In this document: one piece after another, positions 1 to 6,318 of the stretch
How positions within the stretch are numbered: position 1 is the first letter of the stretch
Layout of the letters: each line of letters begins with the position of its first letter
Assembly: GCA_020346965.1 (NCBI GenBank)
Contig: CP070793.1
Coordinates: 208,722-217,655, forward strand
DNA from: Chloroflexota bacterium
GTDB taxonomy: Bacteria > Chloroflexota > Dehalococcoidia > GIF9 > AB-539-J10
DNA length: 8,934 bases
Direction of reading: 5' to 3'
Notes under the pieces: model-generated
Database searches by the model: none
What the model was told of the DNA's origin: nothing
Seen by the model: the letters and a program-made list of their open reading frames with translations, nothing else
Translations under genes and position numbers: made by a program

Positions 1-1
1 C

Positions 2-187
2 CAGGTTGATGACTTACCCGATAGCTTATGGAAGAAGGCAGCTCGCTTCTATATGGCCGGGTTAATGCAGGCTTATCATTTGCGGATAGGTGGAGTTTCT
101 GAACTCAGAGAGAAGCATTGGGAGCTAAAAGAGGTCTGGTTTTCCAGGGTAGCGCTTCTAAACAAGTATGGCTCAAAACATCCGTGA
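2..187 (+). CDS. C-terminal fragment of an unrecognised protein
   Basis: The frame starting at base 2 is open from the window edge to a TGA at 185-187 and gives the last 61 residues of a protein. The fragment begins QVDDLPDSLW and ends LLNKYGSKHP. It is rich in aromatic and charged residues, with a possible helix around FYMAGLMQAYHL. I see no cysteine motif, membrane segment or known domain signature. It converges on the glycosyltransferase-deacetylase gene, with only 28 bases between the two stop codons. A role in cell-envelope or polysaccharide work would be a guess from that neighbour alone. I do not recognise the family. The reading frame is credible because it stays open to the edge and stops just before the next gene. 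Confidence 0.55.
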   Translation, partial: QVDDLPDSLWKKAARFYMAGLMQAYHLRIGGVSELREKHWELKEVWFSRVALLNKYGSKHP

Positions 188-196
188 ATTTGCTGG

Positions 197-219
197 CTAG
201 CTCAAACTAAGTTTGCTAG
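197..219. repeat. Small stem-loop between convergent gene ends
   Basis: CTAG (197-200) and CAAAC (203-207) pair with GTTTG (211-215) and CTAG (216-219). This gives a nine-pair stem with a two-base bulge and a TAA loop. It overlaps the stop codon of the minus-strand gene. No run of T follows on either strand, so it is not a canonical intrinsic terminator. It could be a weak bidirectional 3'-end structure, or chance. Confidence 0.3.
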
Positions 220-1835
220 GCTGAAAACTCTCCTTCTGACTCAATAAGCTCAGGTATTGTGACAAAATCAAAACCCCTCTCCTTGAGAGTCCCAATTACG
301 AAAGGTAGTGCCTGAAGCATCTGGCTGCGGTCATAGCTCAATCTGCTATCGCGACCGTCATGCAGGACAATCACACCTCCCGGCTTTGCCCTCCCGATAA
401 TATCTCGTACAATTTCCTCACCAGATTTTTCTGCATTCCAATCACTTGTCATATTATCCCAGGTAACTACCTTGTATCCTAGATTACGAACAGTTCGCAT
501 CATCCAGGGGGTGCGGAAGCCGTGGGGAGGACGAAAAAGTCTGGGTTCAAGTCCAGTACAATCATAGATTGCTTGATGAGCCTGCTTAACGTCTCGAGCA
601 ACCGCTTTACTCCCTCTTAAGCACAGTGCCTTGTTGTGATCGTACGAATGATTCCCAATCACATTTCCCGCTGTCACTATCCGTCGACAAACATCAGGAT
701 AACGTCTAGCGTTTTGCCCAATTACGAAGAATGTGGCTTGTATTCCATGCTGGTCCAATATGCCTAGAACCTCAGAAGTGTACGGTTCATTTGGACCATC
801 ATCAAAGGTTAATGCAATCCGAGGTTTATTCCGATTCCCATTAGACCATACCTTGCCATACAAACGGGACCTAGGATTCATCCCGTGGTAAGCAAACAGT
901 GTACTCACAACACCAATATCAAAGACATAAATGGCCCTTCCTATTGCCTCAAATACGGGACTGATATTCAACCACAGTAATCCAAAGAGAAGAGCACCAT
1001 ATAGCAAAATTGCCCTGGCTCGTTGCAGAGAAAAACTGCCGACCACTTTCTGCCACGCCTTGGTCGGCAAGTCTTCCAGTTCCTCAGAAATCGGCTTATA
1101 CCAGAAAAGGACCGAGAAGTAATCTACAACCCAATTCCAGTATTGATTCACCACACCTAGCCTCTTTAAACGACGGGCTGAGGTAAGGACAAAGAGTCGG
1201 GGTATAACAACTCCCTTACCAGCCTTCTTAAGCCTCAAGGAAAGTTCGTACTCTTCTCCATAGAATCTGATGCTGGTATCAAATCCACCCACTTCAAATA
1301 ACGCTGAACGTCTCACAGCGAAGTTACTCCCCCATACTGCACTACCCTTATCAAAAGCTTTGCGAAAGAGCTGATCTATAATAATGCTCATGAAATTACC
1401 GTAAGAAGCAATCCTGGCGATTTTGCCAGCATCGTTAAAGGCATAGGGTCCGCTTATGACCACAGTCTCTGGTTCACAGAGAAAGCGCCATACGATGGTC
1501 GAAAGCCAGTGGCTTGGTGCCTGAGTGTCGGCATCGATGAAGGCGATGACTTTTCCTCTGGCTATTTCTGCACCTTTTTGTCGTGAGCACGCTGGACTTC
1601 GCCTACCTTCATAAACAACCTTAGCCCCCCAATCGCGAGCTATTTGAGCAGTACTGTCCGTGCTGGCATTATCAACTACAATGACTTCATAATCACCAGC
1701 GTAATCTTGATTCTTTATAGAAGCTAAGCATAAAGGTAAATAGTTCTCTTCGTTATAAGCTGGTATGACCACCGACACGAAGGACATCCCCTTAGAGTGG
1801 GTCGTCGGTGTTTTCACTATGCTATCCTCGCTCAT
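216..1835 (-). CDS. Family 2 glycosyltransferase fused to a NodB polysaccharide deacetylase
   Basis: The protein has 539 residues and two enzymatic modules. Residues 19-230 form a GT-A glycosyltransferase: VVIPAYNEE (22-30), VVDNASTDST (53-62), the metal/nucleotide-sugar DAD motif (101-103) and an acidic GEEYE patch (193-197) likely holding the catalytic base. A QYWNW sequence (231-235) resembles the QxxRW of processive synthases but has Asn for Arg. A hydrophobic segment at 274-290 is probably membrane-spanning, and a weaker one lies at 301-316. Residues 338-530 form a NodB deacetylase with all expected sites: TFDDGP (343-348, D345/D346), HSYDH (H396 and H400 as metal ligands), RPPHG (435-439) and LHD (491-493). 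It probably adds a sugar to, and N-deacetylates, an envelope polysaccharide or glycolipid; the substrate is unknown. The ATG at 1835 has only a weak Shine-Dalgarno. M17 is an alternative start, but its AAGGGG abuts the codon. Transcribed alone. Confidence 0.92.
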   Translation of the reverse strand: MSEDSIVKTPTTHSKGMSFVSVVIPAYNEENYLPLCLASIKNQDYAGDYEVIVVDNASTDSTAQIARDWGAKVVYEGRRSPACSRQKGAEIARGKVIAFIDADTQAPSHWLSTIVWRFLCEPETVVISGPYAFNDAGKIARIASYGNFMSIIIDQLFRKAFDKGSAVWGSNFAVRRSALFEVGGFDTSIRFYGEEYELSLRLKKAGKGVVIPRLFVLTSARRLKRLGVVNQYWNWVVDYFSVLFWYKPISEELEDLPTKAWQKVVGSFSLQRARAILLYGALLFGLLWLNISPVFEAIGRAIYVFDIGVVSTLFAYHGMNPRSRLYGKVWSNGNRNKPRIALTFDDGPNEPYTSEVLGILDQHGIQATFFVIGQNARRYPDVCRRIVTAGNVIGNHSYDHNKALCLRGSKAVARDVKQAHQAIYDCTGLEPRLFRPPHGFRTPWMMRTVRNLGYKVVTWDNMTSDWNAEKSGEEIVRDIIGRAKPGGVIVLHDGRDSRLSYDRSQMLQALPFVIGTLKERGFDFVTIPELIESEGEFSA

Positions 1836-1869
1836 AGCTCATTGATGCCGGAATACATAGTTCGCCCAT

Positions 1870-1878
1870 ATTATATCA
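1870..1878 (-). promoter_or_regulatory. Extended -10 promoter for the glycosyltransferase-deacetylase gene
   Basis: Read on the minus strand this is TGATATAAT, a perfect -10 hexamer (1870-1875) with the TGn extension. Transcription would start near 1863, about 28 bases before the ATG. The -35 position is poor. A perfect TTGACA lies at 1882-1887 but is only six bases from the -10, too close to act with it. Confidence 0.5.
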
Positions 1879-1926
1879 CGTTGTCAAGAATCATTGGTGG
1901 AACATCTGCGCGGTAAAGGCGGTTTC

Positions 1927-1953
1927 TGCACTGAGCTATACTTCGTCAGTGCA
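1927..1953. repeat. Perfect 8-bp inverted repeat in a divergent intergenic region
   Basis: TGCACTGA (1927-1934) and TCAGTGCA (1946-1953) are exact reverse complements separated by 11 bases. The element sits between two divergent genes. It lies about 45 bases upstream of the -10-like box of the flavoprotein gene and about 50 bases upstream of the glycosyltransferase -10. No gene reads into it, so it is more likely an operator-type site than a terminator. No T tract follows directly. Confidence 0.45.
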
Positions 1954-1990
1954 ACAGTTTATCCCTTTTACCATTTCTCCTTCTTGATAG

Positions 1991-2003
1991 AATGATTTAT
2001 AAT
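1991..2003 (+). promoter_or_regulatory. Promoter-like -10 region of the flavoprotein gene
   Basis: AATGATTTATAAT contains a perfect TATAAT at 1998-2003, about 58 bases before the chosen ATG at 2061. The best -35 at 17-bp spacing is TTCTCC (1975-1980), which is weak. The same 13-base string, with one difference, precedes the SRPBCC gene at 7433-7445. Confidence 0.4.
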
Positions 2004-2060
2004 ATGCCACTCCCTGACATGTAATTGATCAGTAAGGCGGATAGATCGAGGAATCGCAAG

Positions 2061-2627
2061 ATGAAAGTCATAGGTATAGTCGGCAGTCCAAGAAAAAACG
2101 GCAATACAGAACTGCTAACCAAGCATACGCTCAAGGCAATTTCTGAGGAAGGTCTGGGTACCGAACTTATTCGTCTAGCTGGCCTGGAAATAAAACCATG
2201 CACCGCATGTATGGCATGCACAGAGAGGGAGATTTGCACTATCAAGGACGACTTATTCCCAATATACCTCAAAATGAAAGAGGCCGATGGCATAATTCTC
2301 GCTTCTCCGGTATATTACGGCTCGGCTACTTCTCTCATTAAGGCACTTATGGAGCGCGTTGGCTACATCTCACGCTGGAATGGTGAACCCTTCCAGCGCA
2401 AAGTTGGCGGACCGCTGGTAACGGCACGACGTTCCGGCAAGAATTTCACGATTGCACAACTTACGTTCTGGTTTCAGATTCTAGGGTTCTTTATTCCCGG
2501 TTCCACATACTGGAATGTCGCTATCGGTCGCGAAAAAGGCGATGTAGAACAGGATGAAGAAGGACTTAAAACAGCTTGGAACTTCGGCAAGAATATGGCT
2601 CTTTTAATCAAGGAATTGAGGGCTTGA
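2061..2627 (+). CDS. Iron-sulfur flavoprotein (NADPH-dependent FMN reductase fold)
   Basis: This 188-residue flavodoxin-like protein has a typical FMN phosphate loop, GSPRKNGNT (8-16), and a second flavin-contact loop, SPVYYGSAT (82-90). Four cysteines at 47, 50, 53 and 59 form the compact CX2CX2CX5C motif known from archaeal and bacterial iron-sulfur flavoproteins (Isf), where it binds one 4Fe-4S cluster next to FMN. Isf proteins are cytoplasmic homodimers or higher oligomers that pass electrons between ferredoxin-type donors and acceptors, in some cases oxygen or peroxide. The ATG at 2061 is chosen because GAGGAA (2048-2053) sits seven bases upstream. An in-frame TTG at 2025 has no such site. 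The physiological partner is not evident. The neighbouring C_GCAxxG_C_C protein and molybdopterin enzyme are candidates by proximity only. Confidence 0.92.
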   Translation: MKVIGIVGSPRKNGNTELLTKHTLKAISEEGLGTELIRLAGLEIKPCTACMACTEREICTIKDDLFPIYLKMKEADGIILASPVYYGSATSLIKALMERVGYISRWNGEPFQRKVGGPLVTARRSGKNFTIAQLTFWFQILGFFIPGSTYWNVAIGREKGDVEQDEEGLKTAWNFGKNMALLIKELRA

Positions 2628-2659
2628 CACAATTATACATTCAACCAGCCTGTACAAAT

Positions 2660-2752
2660 AACGTATCCTACAATCATTGCGGACACTGACACCGGAGGCT
2701 ACGTTAGCAAGACAAGCAAGAGCAAGACCTGAGGTATTGGATTAGGCTTGCT
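2660..2752 (+). other. Structured intergenic leader with two stem-loops and GCAAGA repeats
   Basis: In the 160-bp gap before the C_GCAxxG_C_C gene, TAACGTA (2659-2665) can pair with TACGTTA (2700-2706), extended inward by CCT/AGG (2667-2669, 2696-2698). Further on, AGCAAG (2721-2726) plus CCT (2728-2730) pairs with AGG (2744-2746) plus CTTGCT (2747-2752), giving nine pairs with one bulged A. AGCAAG also occurs at 2706-2711 and 2715-2720, so three strands compete for the same partner. I recognise no known riboswitch. A TACAAT at 2669-2674 could be a -10 but has no good -35. Confidence 0.3.
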
Positions 2753-2774
2753 TCACTACTCGAAAATGATGACT

Positions 2775-2781
2775 GGAGGGG
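2775..2781 (+). promoter_or_regulatory. Strong ribosome binding site that fixes a TTG start
   Basis: GGAGGGG lies six bases before the TTG at 2788. It is the best Shine-Dalgarno in the window and is the reason the TTG is accepted as the start. No ATG or GTG near it would keep the N-terminal part of the conserved domain. Confidence 0.8.
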
Positions 2782-2787
2782 AAAAAA

Positions 2788-3222
2788 TTGAGTAAAGCAG
2801 AGGAAGCAAAAAAGCAATTTGAGAAAGGGTTTCATTGTGCTCCTGCGATATTATCAACATACAGCGAACAGTTTGGTTTAGACAAAGCATTGGCTTTAAA
2901 GATTGCCTGCGGTTTTGGCGCTGGAATAGGACGCATGGGCAGAACATGTGGAGCCGTAACTGGAGCATTAATGGTGATTGGACTGAAGCATGGACAGGTG
3001 AATTTAGCCGACCAAGAATCTTCGCAAAGAACCTACACATTGGTAAGGGAGTTCATTAATAGATTCACCACTACTCACGGCTCTATCGAATGTAAGGAGT
3101 TGATAGGTTATGACTTGAGTGACTCTAGTGAGCTTAGCCTGGCAAGAGATAGCGGAGTTTTTCAAAAGAAGTGCCCCGGCTTTGTCTATGACGCTGCCTG
3201 TATCTTAGAGGATGTTCTTTAG
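2788..3222 (+). CDS. C_GCAxxG_C_C family redox protein
   Basis: This 144-residue protein belongs to the C_GCAxxG_C_C family (TIGR01909 type), small cysteine-rich proteins of anaerobes with no settled biochemical role. The family signature is clear: FHCAPAIL (C17), ACGFGAGIGRMGRTCGAVTG (C41 and C54 in a glycine-rich stretch), C102 in SIECKELIGYDL, then KKCPGFVYDAACILE (C129, C138). Members commonly sit beside redox enzymes, and the conserved cysteines suggest a bound metal or cluster, which is inference. Residues 56-68 are hydrophobic but glycine-rich and do not look like a membrane anchor. No signal peptide is seen, so it should be cytoplasmic. Translation starts at TTG behind a strong ribosome site. 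The gene converges on the ferredoxin-subunit gene, with 90 bases between their ends. It may serve the neighbouring molybdopterin enzyme or the flavoprotein upstream. Confidence 0.88.
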   Translation: MSKAEEAKKQFEKGFHCAPAILSTYSEQFGLDKALALKIACGFGAGIGRMGRTCGAVTGALMVIGLKHGQVNLADQESSQRTYTLVREFINRFTTTHGSIECKELIGYDLSDSSELSLARDSGVFQKKCPGFVYDAACILEDVL

Positions 3223-3282
3223 CTTCGATAGTGACCTCGTGCAGCCCACAACCTAACCCTTCACACTTTTCATCGAATTGTG

Positions 3283-3318
3283 ACCTGATATACATTTGGT
3301 CAGAAGATATTATCAGGT
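3283..3318. repeat. Inverted repeat in the convergent gap, no T tract
   Basis: ACCTGATA (3283-3290) and TATCAGGT (3311-3318) are perfect reverse complements around a 20-base loop, and the element overlaps the stop codon of the ferredoxin-subunit gene. A competing stem, TGACC (3281-3285) with GGTCA (3298-3302), and a TCACA/TGTGA pair (3261-3265, 3279-3283) overlap it. None is followed by a T run. They may help end transcription from both sides, but are not canonical intrinsic terminators. Confidence 0.35.
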
Positions 3319-3867
3319 AATCAAACTAGCGACCGGTAATTCACCTGCAATAATAACGGATGGTTCGGTAGGACCGCCCATTCTTCGAGTCGCCTTGCCC
3401 TTTGCCATTTCCAACAGATCATCAAGGTAACCGAACTTGAGAGCTTCAGTAGGACAGCATACTGTACAAGCAGGCGCTATGTTTAGTCCGGTACAGAAAT
3501 CACACATCTCCATAATACCGTCCTCGCCAAATTGGGGCACACTATAAGGACATGCCGAGTAACATTCTCGGCAACCGTCACAGCCTATGCATTTATCTCT
3601 GTCAATGACCACGATACCATCCTTATCTCGTTTACTGATAGCTCTGGTGGGACATGCTTCAATGCAGGTTGGTTTACTACAGTGCATGCAAGCCAGAGCA
3701 AAGAAAGCTCTGGTGATATTCGGATAGACGCCACCCCAGATTTCAACAACTCGTATCCACTTGATTCCCGGTCCTATATTATTCACGGCCTTGCATGCCA
3801 CTTCACAGGCGCGGCACAGGACACACCTATCTGCATCAAAGTAAAAGCCGTATTGCTTAGCCATCAT
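3313..3867 (-). CDS. Four-cluster ferredoxin subunit of a molybdopterin oxidoreductase (DmsB/NrfC-like)
   Basis: This 184-residue protein has the usual size and four cysteine groups of the electron-transfer subunit of DMSO-reductase-family enzymes. Group I is C15-x2-C18-x2-C21-x3-C25, group II C60-x2-C63-x4-C68-x3-C72, group III begins at C93/C96, and group IV is C122-x2-C125 then C134-x3-C138. It should carry up to four 4Fe-4S clusters and wire the catalytic subunit to an external carrier. Group III reads CIGCDGCRECYSACP, three residues longer than the common CIGCxxCxxACP, and adds a fifth cysteine; group IV also has a spare one at C137. No Tat or Sec signal is present, so it is cytoplasmic unless carried by its partner. 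The start at 3867 has AGAGG eight bases upstream; M2 is nearly equivalent. It follows the catalytic gene by 56 bases in the same operon. Confidence 0.93.
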   Translation of the reverse strand: MMAKQYGFYFDADRCVLCRACEVACKAVNNIGPGIKWIRVVEIWGGVYPNITRAFFALACMHCSKPTCIEACPTRAISKRDKDGIVVIDRDKCIGCDGCRECYSACPYSVPQFGEDGIMEMCDFCTGLNIAPACTVCCPTEALKFGYLDDLLEMAKGKATRRMGGPTEPSVIIAGELPVASLIT

Positions 3868-3923
3868 TTATATCGCCTCTTCGTTTAATGTATACGTTAG
3901 TTCTACGCTTTTGCTCCACACCT

Positions 3924-6080
3924 CTACCCTTTCCGTACCTCGACCAGGGTCTGCTTGGGCATAGCAGTTACCATTGGGTCAAAAGCTTTAACCGGGGCAG
4001 TACTGTACAATACATTTACGTTTGCGCCTCCATCCAGAATCGGATATCCCGGCAATCCCAGTTCATCGCACCCCTGCCACCATCCATGGAGGCCCATAAC
4101 CACATCTGGCCGTATTCCCTCGAAATACACAGCCTTTACGCTTATCCACCCATGTGGTGATTCGACAATCACCCAGTCACCGTTCTCTATTCCTCGTGTC
4201 TTAGCTGTCTCGGGATGTATATGTACCCATGGATCAGGCTGAATCTCACGCAAATTGGGCAGATTCCGTAACCACCCATGGTTATATACGTTCGAAGTAT
4301 GTGTGTCAAAAAAGACAAGAGGGTACTTCGTTAAGAGTTCCGGTGTAGCTGTTGGACTCTCGGGTGGCTCTACCCATTCTGGTAGTGGATTGAATCCATT
4401 CTCTGCGAACGTAGCATTATAGATTGCCACTTTTCCCTGAGGGAGATAAGGAGCCCTCGAAAGCCGGGGACTGGGAGTGGAAAATATCTTCTCATACTTT
4501 TCGTAAACCATTGGTCTTCGCTCATAAATAATACCTGTAGGATATGCTCTCAACTCTTCTATGGTCATCCCAAAATTCTCCAGTTGGTAGTTCATGCACC
4601 TCTCGATACTTCCGTTCCAGAAGTCCTCTCCGTATCCCATCCTAACAGCTAGGTCAAGCCAGAACTCGTAGTCCGATTTGTAGTCTCCCAGTGGCTCGAT
4701 GACTCTGTTTCGCGCCATTATCCAGTTATTCGATACTTCAAAAGGGTGGTCGCATTCGTACATAGTGGCAACAGGAATAACGATATCAGCCCAAGGCATT
4801 GACGCATTTTGCATTACATCGATAACCACGAAGAATTCCAGTTTGTCAAGTGCCTCCACCACCCTCCTGCTGCCACGAGTAATTACCGTAGGTTGCGTCC
4901 CAGGAGCGATTATCGCCCTGACAGGGTATGGCTCCCGGGTGAGAACGCTATCAATACAGCGGTAATAAGCCGAAGATGTGCCCTCTATAAAAGGCTGGAA
5001 GCAACTGGCTATTTCCGGGGATACCAGCCGGTCTACAAAATCTTGAGTATATCTCTCCCTGAGATGTATGGATTTGACCATGGGTATGGTACTTCCAGTA
5101 GGCACAATATTGCCACCGGGTCTGTCGAGGTTGCCGGTAATGGCTATCAATATAGCTACGGCCCGCACAGCGTTATTGGAGTTTGCCATCTGGTCAAATG
5201 CGTTCCCGGTAAGAATACATGCAGGCTTTGTTGTCCCGTACAACATGGCTACCTCTCTTATCTGATCGGCTGACAGTCCTGTTATAGGCTCGGCCCACTC
5301 CGGGGTGTATTGCTGTATATGAGGTACAAGCTTCTCGAAACCGTAGCACCACTTTGAGACGAAGTCCGCATCGTAGAGGTTCTCATTGATTATGACATTC
5401 AGCATCGCCAGCGCCAGGGCACCATCGGTACCGGGCCTGATGGGAACCCAGAAATCCGCCTTGGCCGCATCCGGTTGCATCTCAGGTTTGATAACTACGA
5501 GCTTAGCACCCCTCTCCTTAGCCTTTAGAATTCTCTTCATGTTGCCCAGAGGTGTAGCAGCATATGCGGGGTTAGCACCCCATACCACAATCAGGTTAGC
5601 ATGCTCGAAATCTACACCGGCTCTATTGAGTAAAGGCCATCCCAGAGTATAGGCAAACCCGAAAGCTGCCTGTATAAAACAGAGACCACTGTGCCCATAA
5701 TTTGGGCTTCCGTGTGCAATTAGGAATCGCTGTAAATAATCACAATAACTTCGTCTTTGCGGTACAAGAATAGCCAAGGATTCCGGCCCGTGCCTTTCCT
5801 TGAGTTCGCTAAGCCTGCTGGCAATAGTATTGAGAGCTTCATTCCAGGTGATCTTCTCGAACTTTCCCTCACCCTTCTTCCCGACCCGCTTTAAGGGATA
5901 CCTGAGACGTTGCGGTGAATAGACCCATTGTGCGGAAGCGAATGCCCTAGGGCACAATGCCCCTTTGTTCGTTGGAGCTTCCTTCATACCCTCAATTCTT
6001 ATCAATCTGCCGTCTTTAACATAGCAGTTTACTCCGCACCCCGGCATTGGACCGCATAGTGAACAGAAGGTTGCAATCAT
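3924..6080 (-). CDS. Molybdopterin oxidoreductase catalytic subunit, DMSO reductase family
   Basis: This 718-residue enzyme binds a bis-molybdopterin guanine dinucleotide (Mo or W) and an N-terminal 4Fe-4S cluster. Cluster cysteines are C6-x2-C9-x5-C15-x27-C43, with a spare C19. The predicted metal ligand is C134 in the GSPN...GLC segment. WGANPA (167-172), RPGTDG (215-220), TGNLDRPGGN (315-324) and a C-terminal dinucleotide-binding domain (about 586-718) complete the fold. Several blocks resemble Pelobacter acetylene hydratase from memory, but the aspartate after its second cluster cysteine is Gly here (residue 10), which argues against hydration of acetylene. No twin-arginine signal precedes the cluster, so it is cytoplasmic. 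The substrate is not identifiable. I chose the ATG at 6080 because GAGG lies five bases upstream. The frame stays open to a GTG at 6173 (749 residues), with ATGs at 6143 and 6107, but none has a good ribosome site. Confidence 0.92.
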   Translation of the reverse strand: MIATFCSLCGPMPGCGVNCYVKDGRLIRIEGMKEAPTNKGALCPRAFASAQWVYSPQRLRYPLKRVGKKGEGKFEKITWNEALNTIASRLSELKERHGPESLAILVPQRRSYCDYLQRFLIAHGSPNYGHSGLCFIQAAFGFAYTLGWPLLNRAGVDFEHANLIVVWGANPAYAATPLGNMKRILKAKERGAKLVVIKPEMQPDAAKADFWVPIRPGTDGALALAMLNVIINENLYDADFVSKWCYGFEKLVPHIQQYTPEWAEPITGLSADQIREVAMLYGTTKPACILTGNAFDQMANSNNAVRAVAILIAITGNLDRPGGNIVPTGSTIPMVKSIHLRERYTQDFVDRLVSPEIASCFQPFIEGTSSAYYRCIDSVLTREPYPVRAIIAPGTQPTVITRGSRRVVEALDKLEFFVVIDVMQNASMPWADIVIPVATMYECDHPFEVSNNWIMARNRVIEPLGDYKSDYEFWLDLAVRMGYGEDFWNGSIERCMNYQLENFGMTIEELRAYPTGIIYERRPMVYEKYEKIFSTPSPRLSRAPYLPQGKVAIYNATFAENGFNPLPEWVEPPESPTATPELLTKYPLVFFDTHTSNVYNHGWLRNLPNLREIQPDPWVHIHPETAKTRGIENGDWVIVESPHGWISVKAVYFEGIRPDVVMGLHGWWQGCDELGLPGYPILDGGANVNVLYSTAPVKAFDPMVTAMPKQTLVEVRKG

Positions 6081-6085
6081 TCGTT

Positions 6086-6089
6086 CCTC
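6086..6089 (-). promoter_or_regulatory. Ribosome binding site favouring the ATG at 6080
   Basis: On the minus strand GAGG is followed by AACGA and then ATG. This is the only reasonable Shine-Dalgarno among the candidate starts of the catalytic subunit. It places the first cluster cysteine at residue 6, as is common for cytoplasmic members of the family. Confidence 0.5.
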
Positions 6090-6288
6090 AGACTTCTTTG
6101 CCTTCATCGATTCCACGGCTTCATGCAGACCATCGCTTTTCATACCCGTTGCTCGGTTTGCTTCGGATTTCACAGTATCAGATCAGTAGTAATACAGCCT
6201 TTGAAATGGCCAGCCTGTACTCGAATATTGATAATTCAATGATTATTGGGATTGCTTCTGGAATACAAAGCCGGTAACTTAACGCCGA

Positions 6289-6318
6289 ATTATAGCGCTA
6301 ATACTGTAGACTAATCAA
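6289..6318 (-). promoter_or_regulatory. Promoter of the molybdopterin oxidoreductase operon
   Basis: On the minus strand TTGATT (6313-6318), an 18-base spacer and a perfect TATAAT (6289-6294) form a good sigma-70-type promoter. Transcription would begin near 6282, leaving a leader of about 200 bases to the ATG at 6080 or about 110 to the GTG at 6173. An AT-rich hairpin (ATTGA 6227-6231, TCAAT 6236-6240) lies in that leader. Confidence 0.55.

Noticed and set aside
1882..1887. Minus-strand TTGACA as the -35 of the glycosyltransferase promoter
   Set aside because: It is only six bases from the TATAAT, and no usable -10 exists at 16-19 bp from it.
2025..2060. TTG start at 2025 for the flavoprotein
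   Set aside because: It has no ribosome site and adds 12 basic residues before the conserved MKVIGIVGSPR start, while the ATG at 2061 has GAGGAA at ideal spacing.
1997..2293. Minus-strand open frame opposite the flavoprotein start
   Set aside because: It is a shadow of the conserved flavoprotein frame on the other strand and has no recognisable protein features.
2624..2629. TTGACA at the flavoprotein stop codon as a -35 for the next gene
   Set aside because: No -10-like hexamer lies 16-19 bp downstream; the nearest candidates are 23 bp or farther.
3532..4160. Plus-strand open frames opposite the ferredoxin subunit and operon junction
   Set aside because: The cysteine-rich minus-strand frame explains this region, and the plus-strand frames have no conserved motifs.
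4809..5273. Plus-strand open frame of 154 codons inside the molybdopterin gene
   Set aside because: It is antisense to a strongly conserved coding region, shows no domain signature and has no ribosome site.
3924..6080. Annotation as acetylene hydratase
   Set aside because: The aspartate following the second cluster cysteine, needed for acetylene hydration, is Gly here, the cysteine spacing differs, and a redox partner subunit is present.
6081..6173. Tat signal peptide on the catalytic subunit using the GTG at 6173
   Set aside because: The stretch has no RRxFLK-type motif and no hydrophobic core, so export is not supported.
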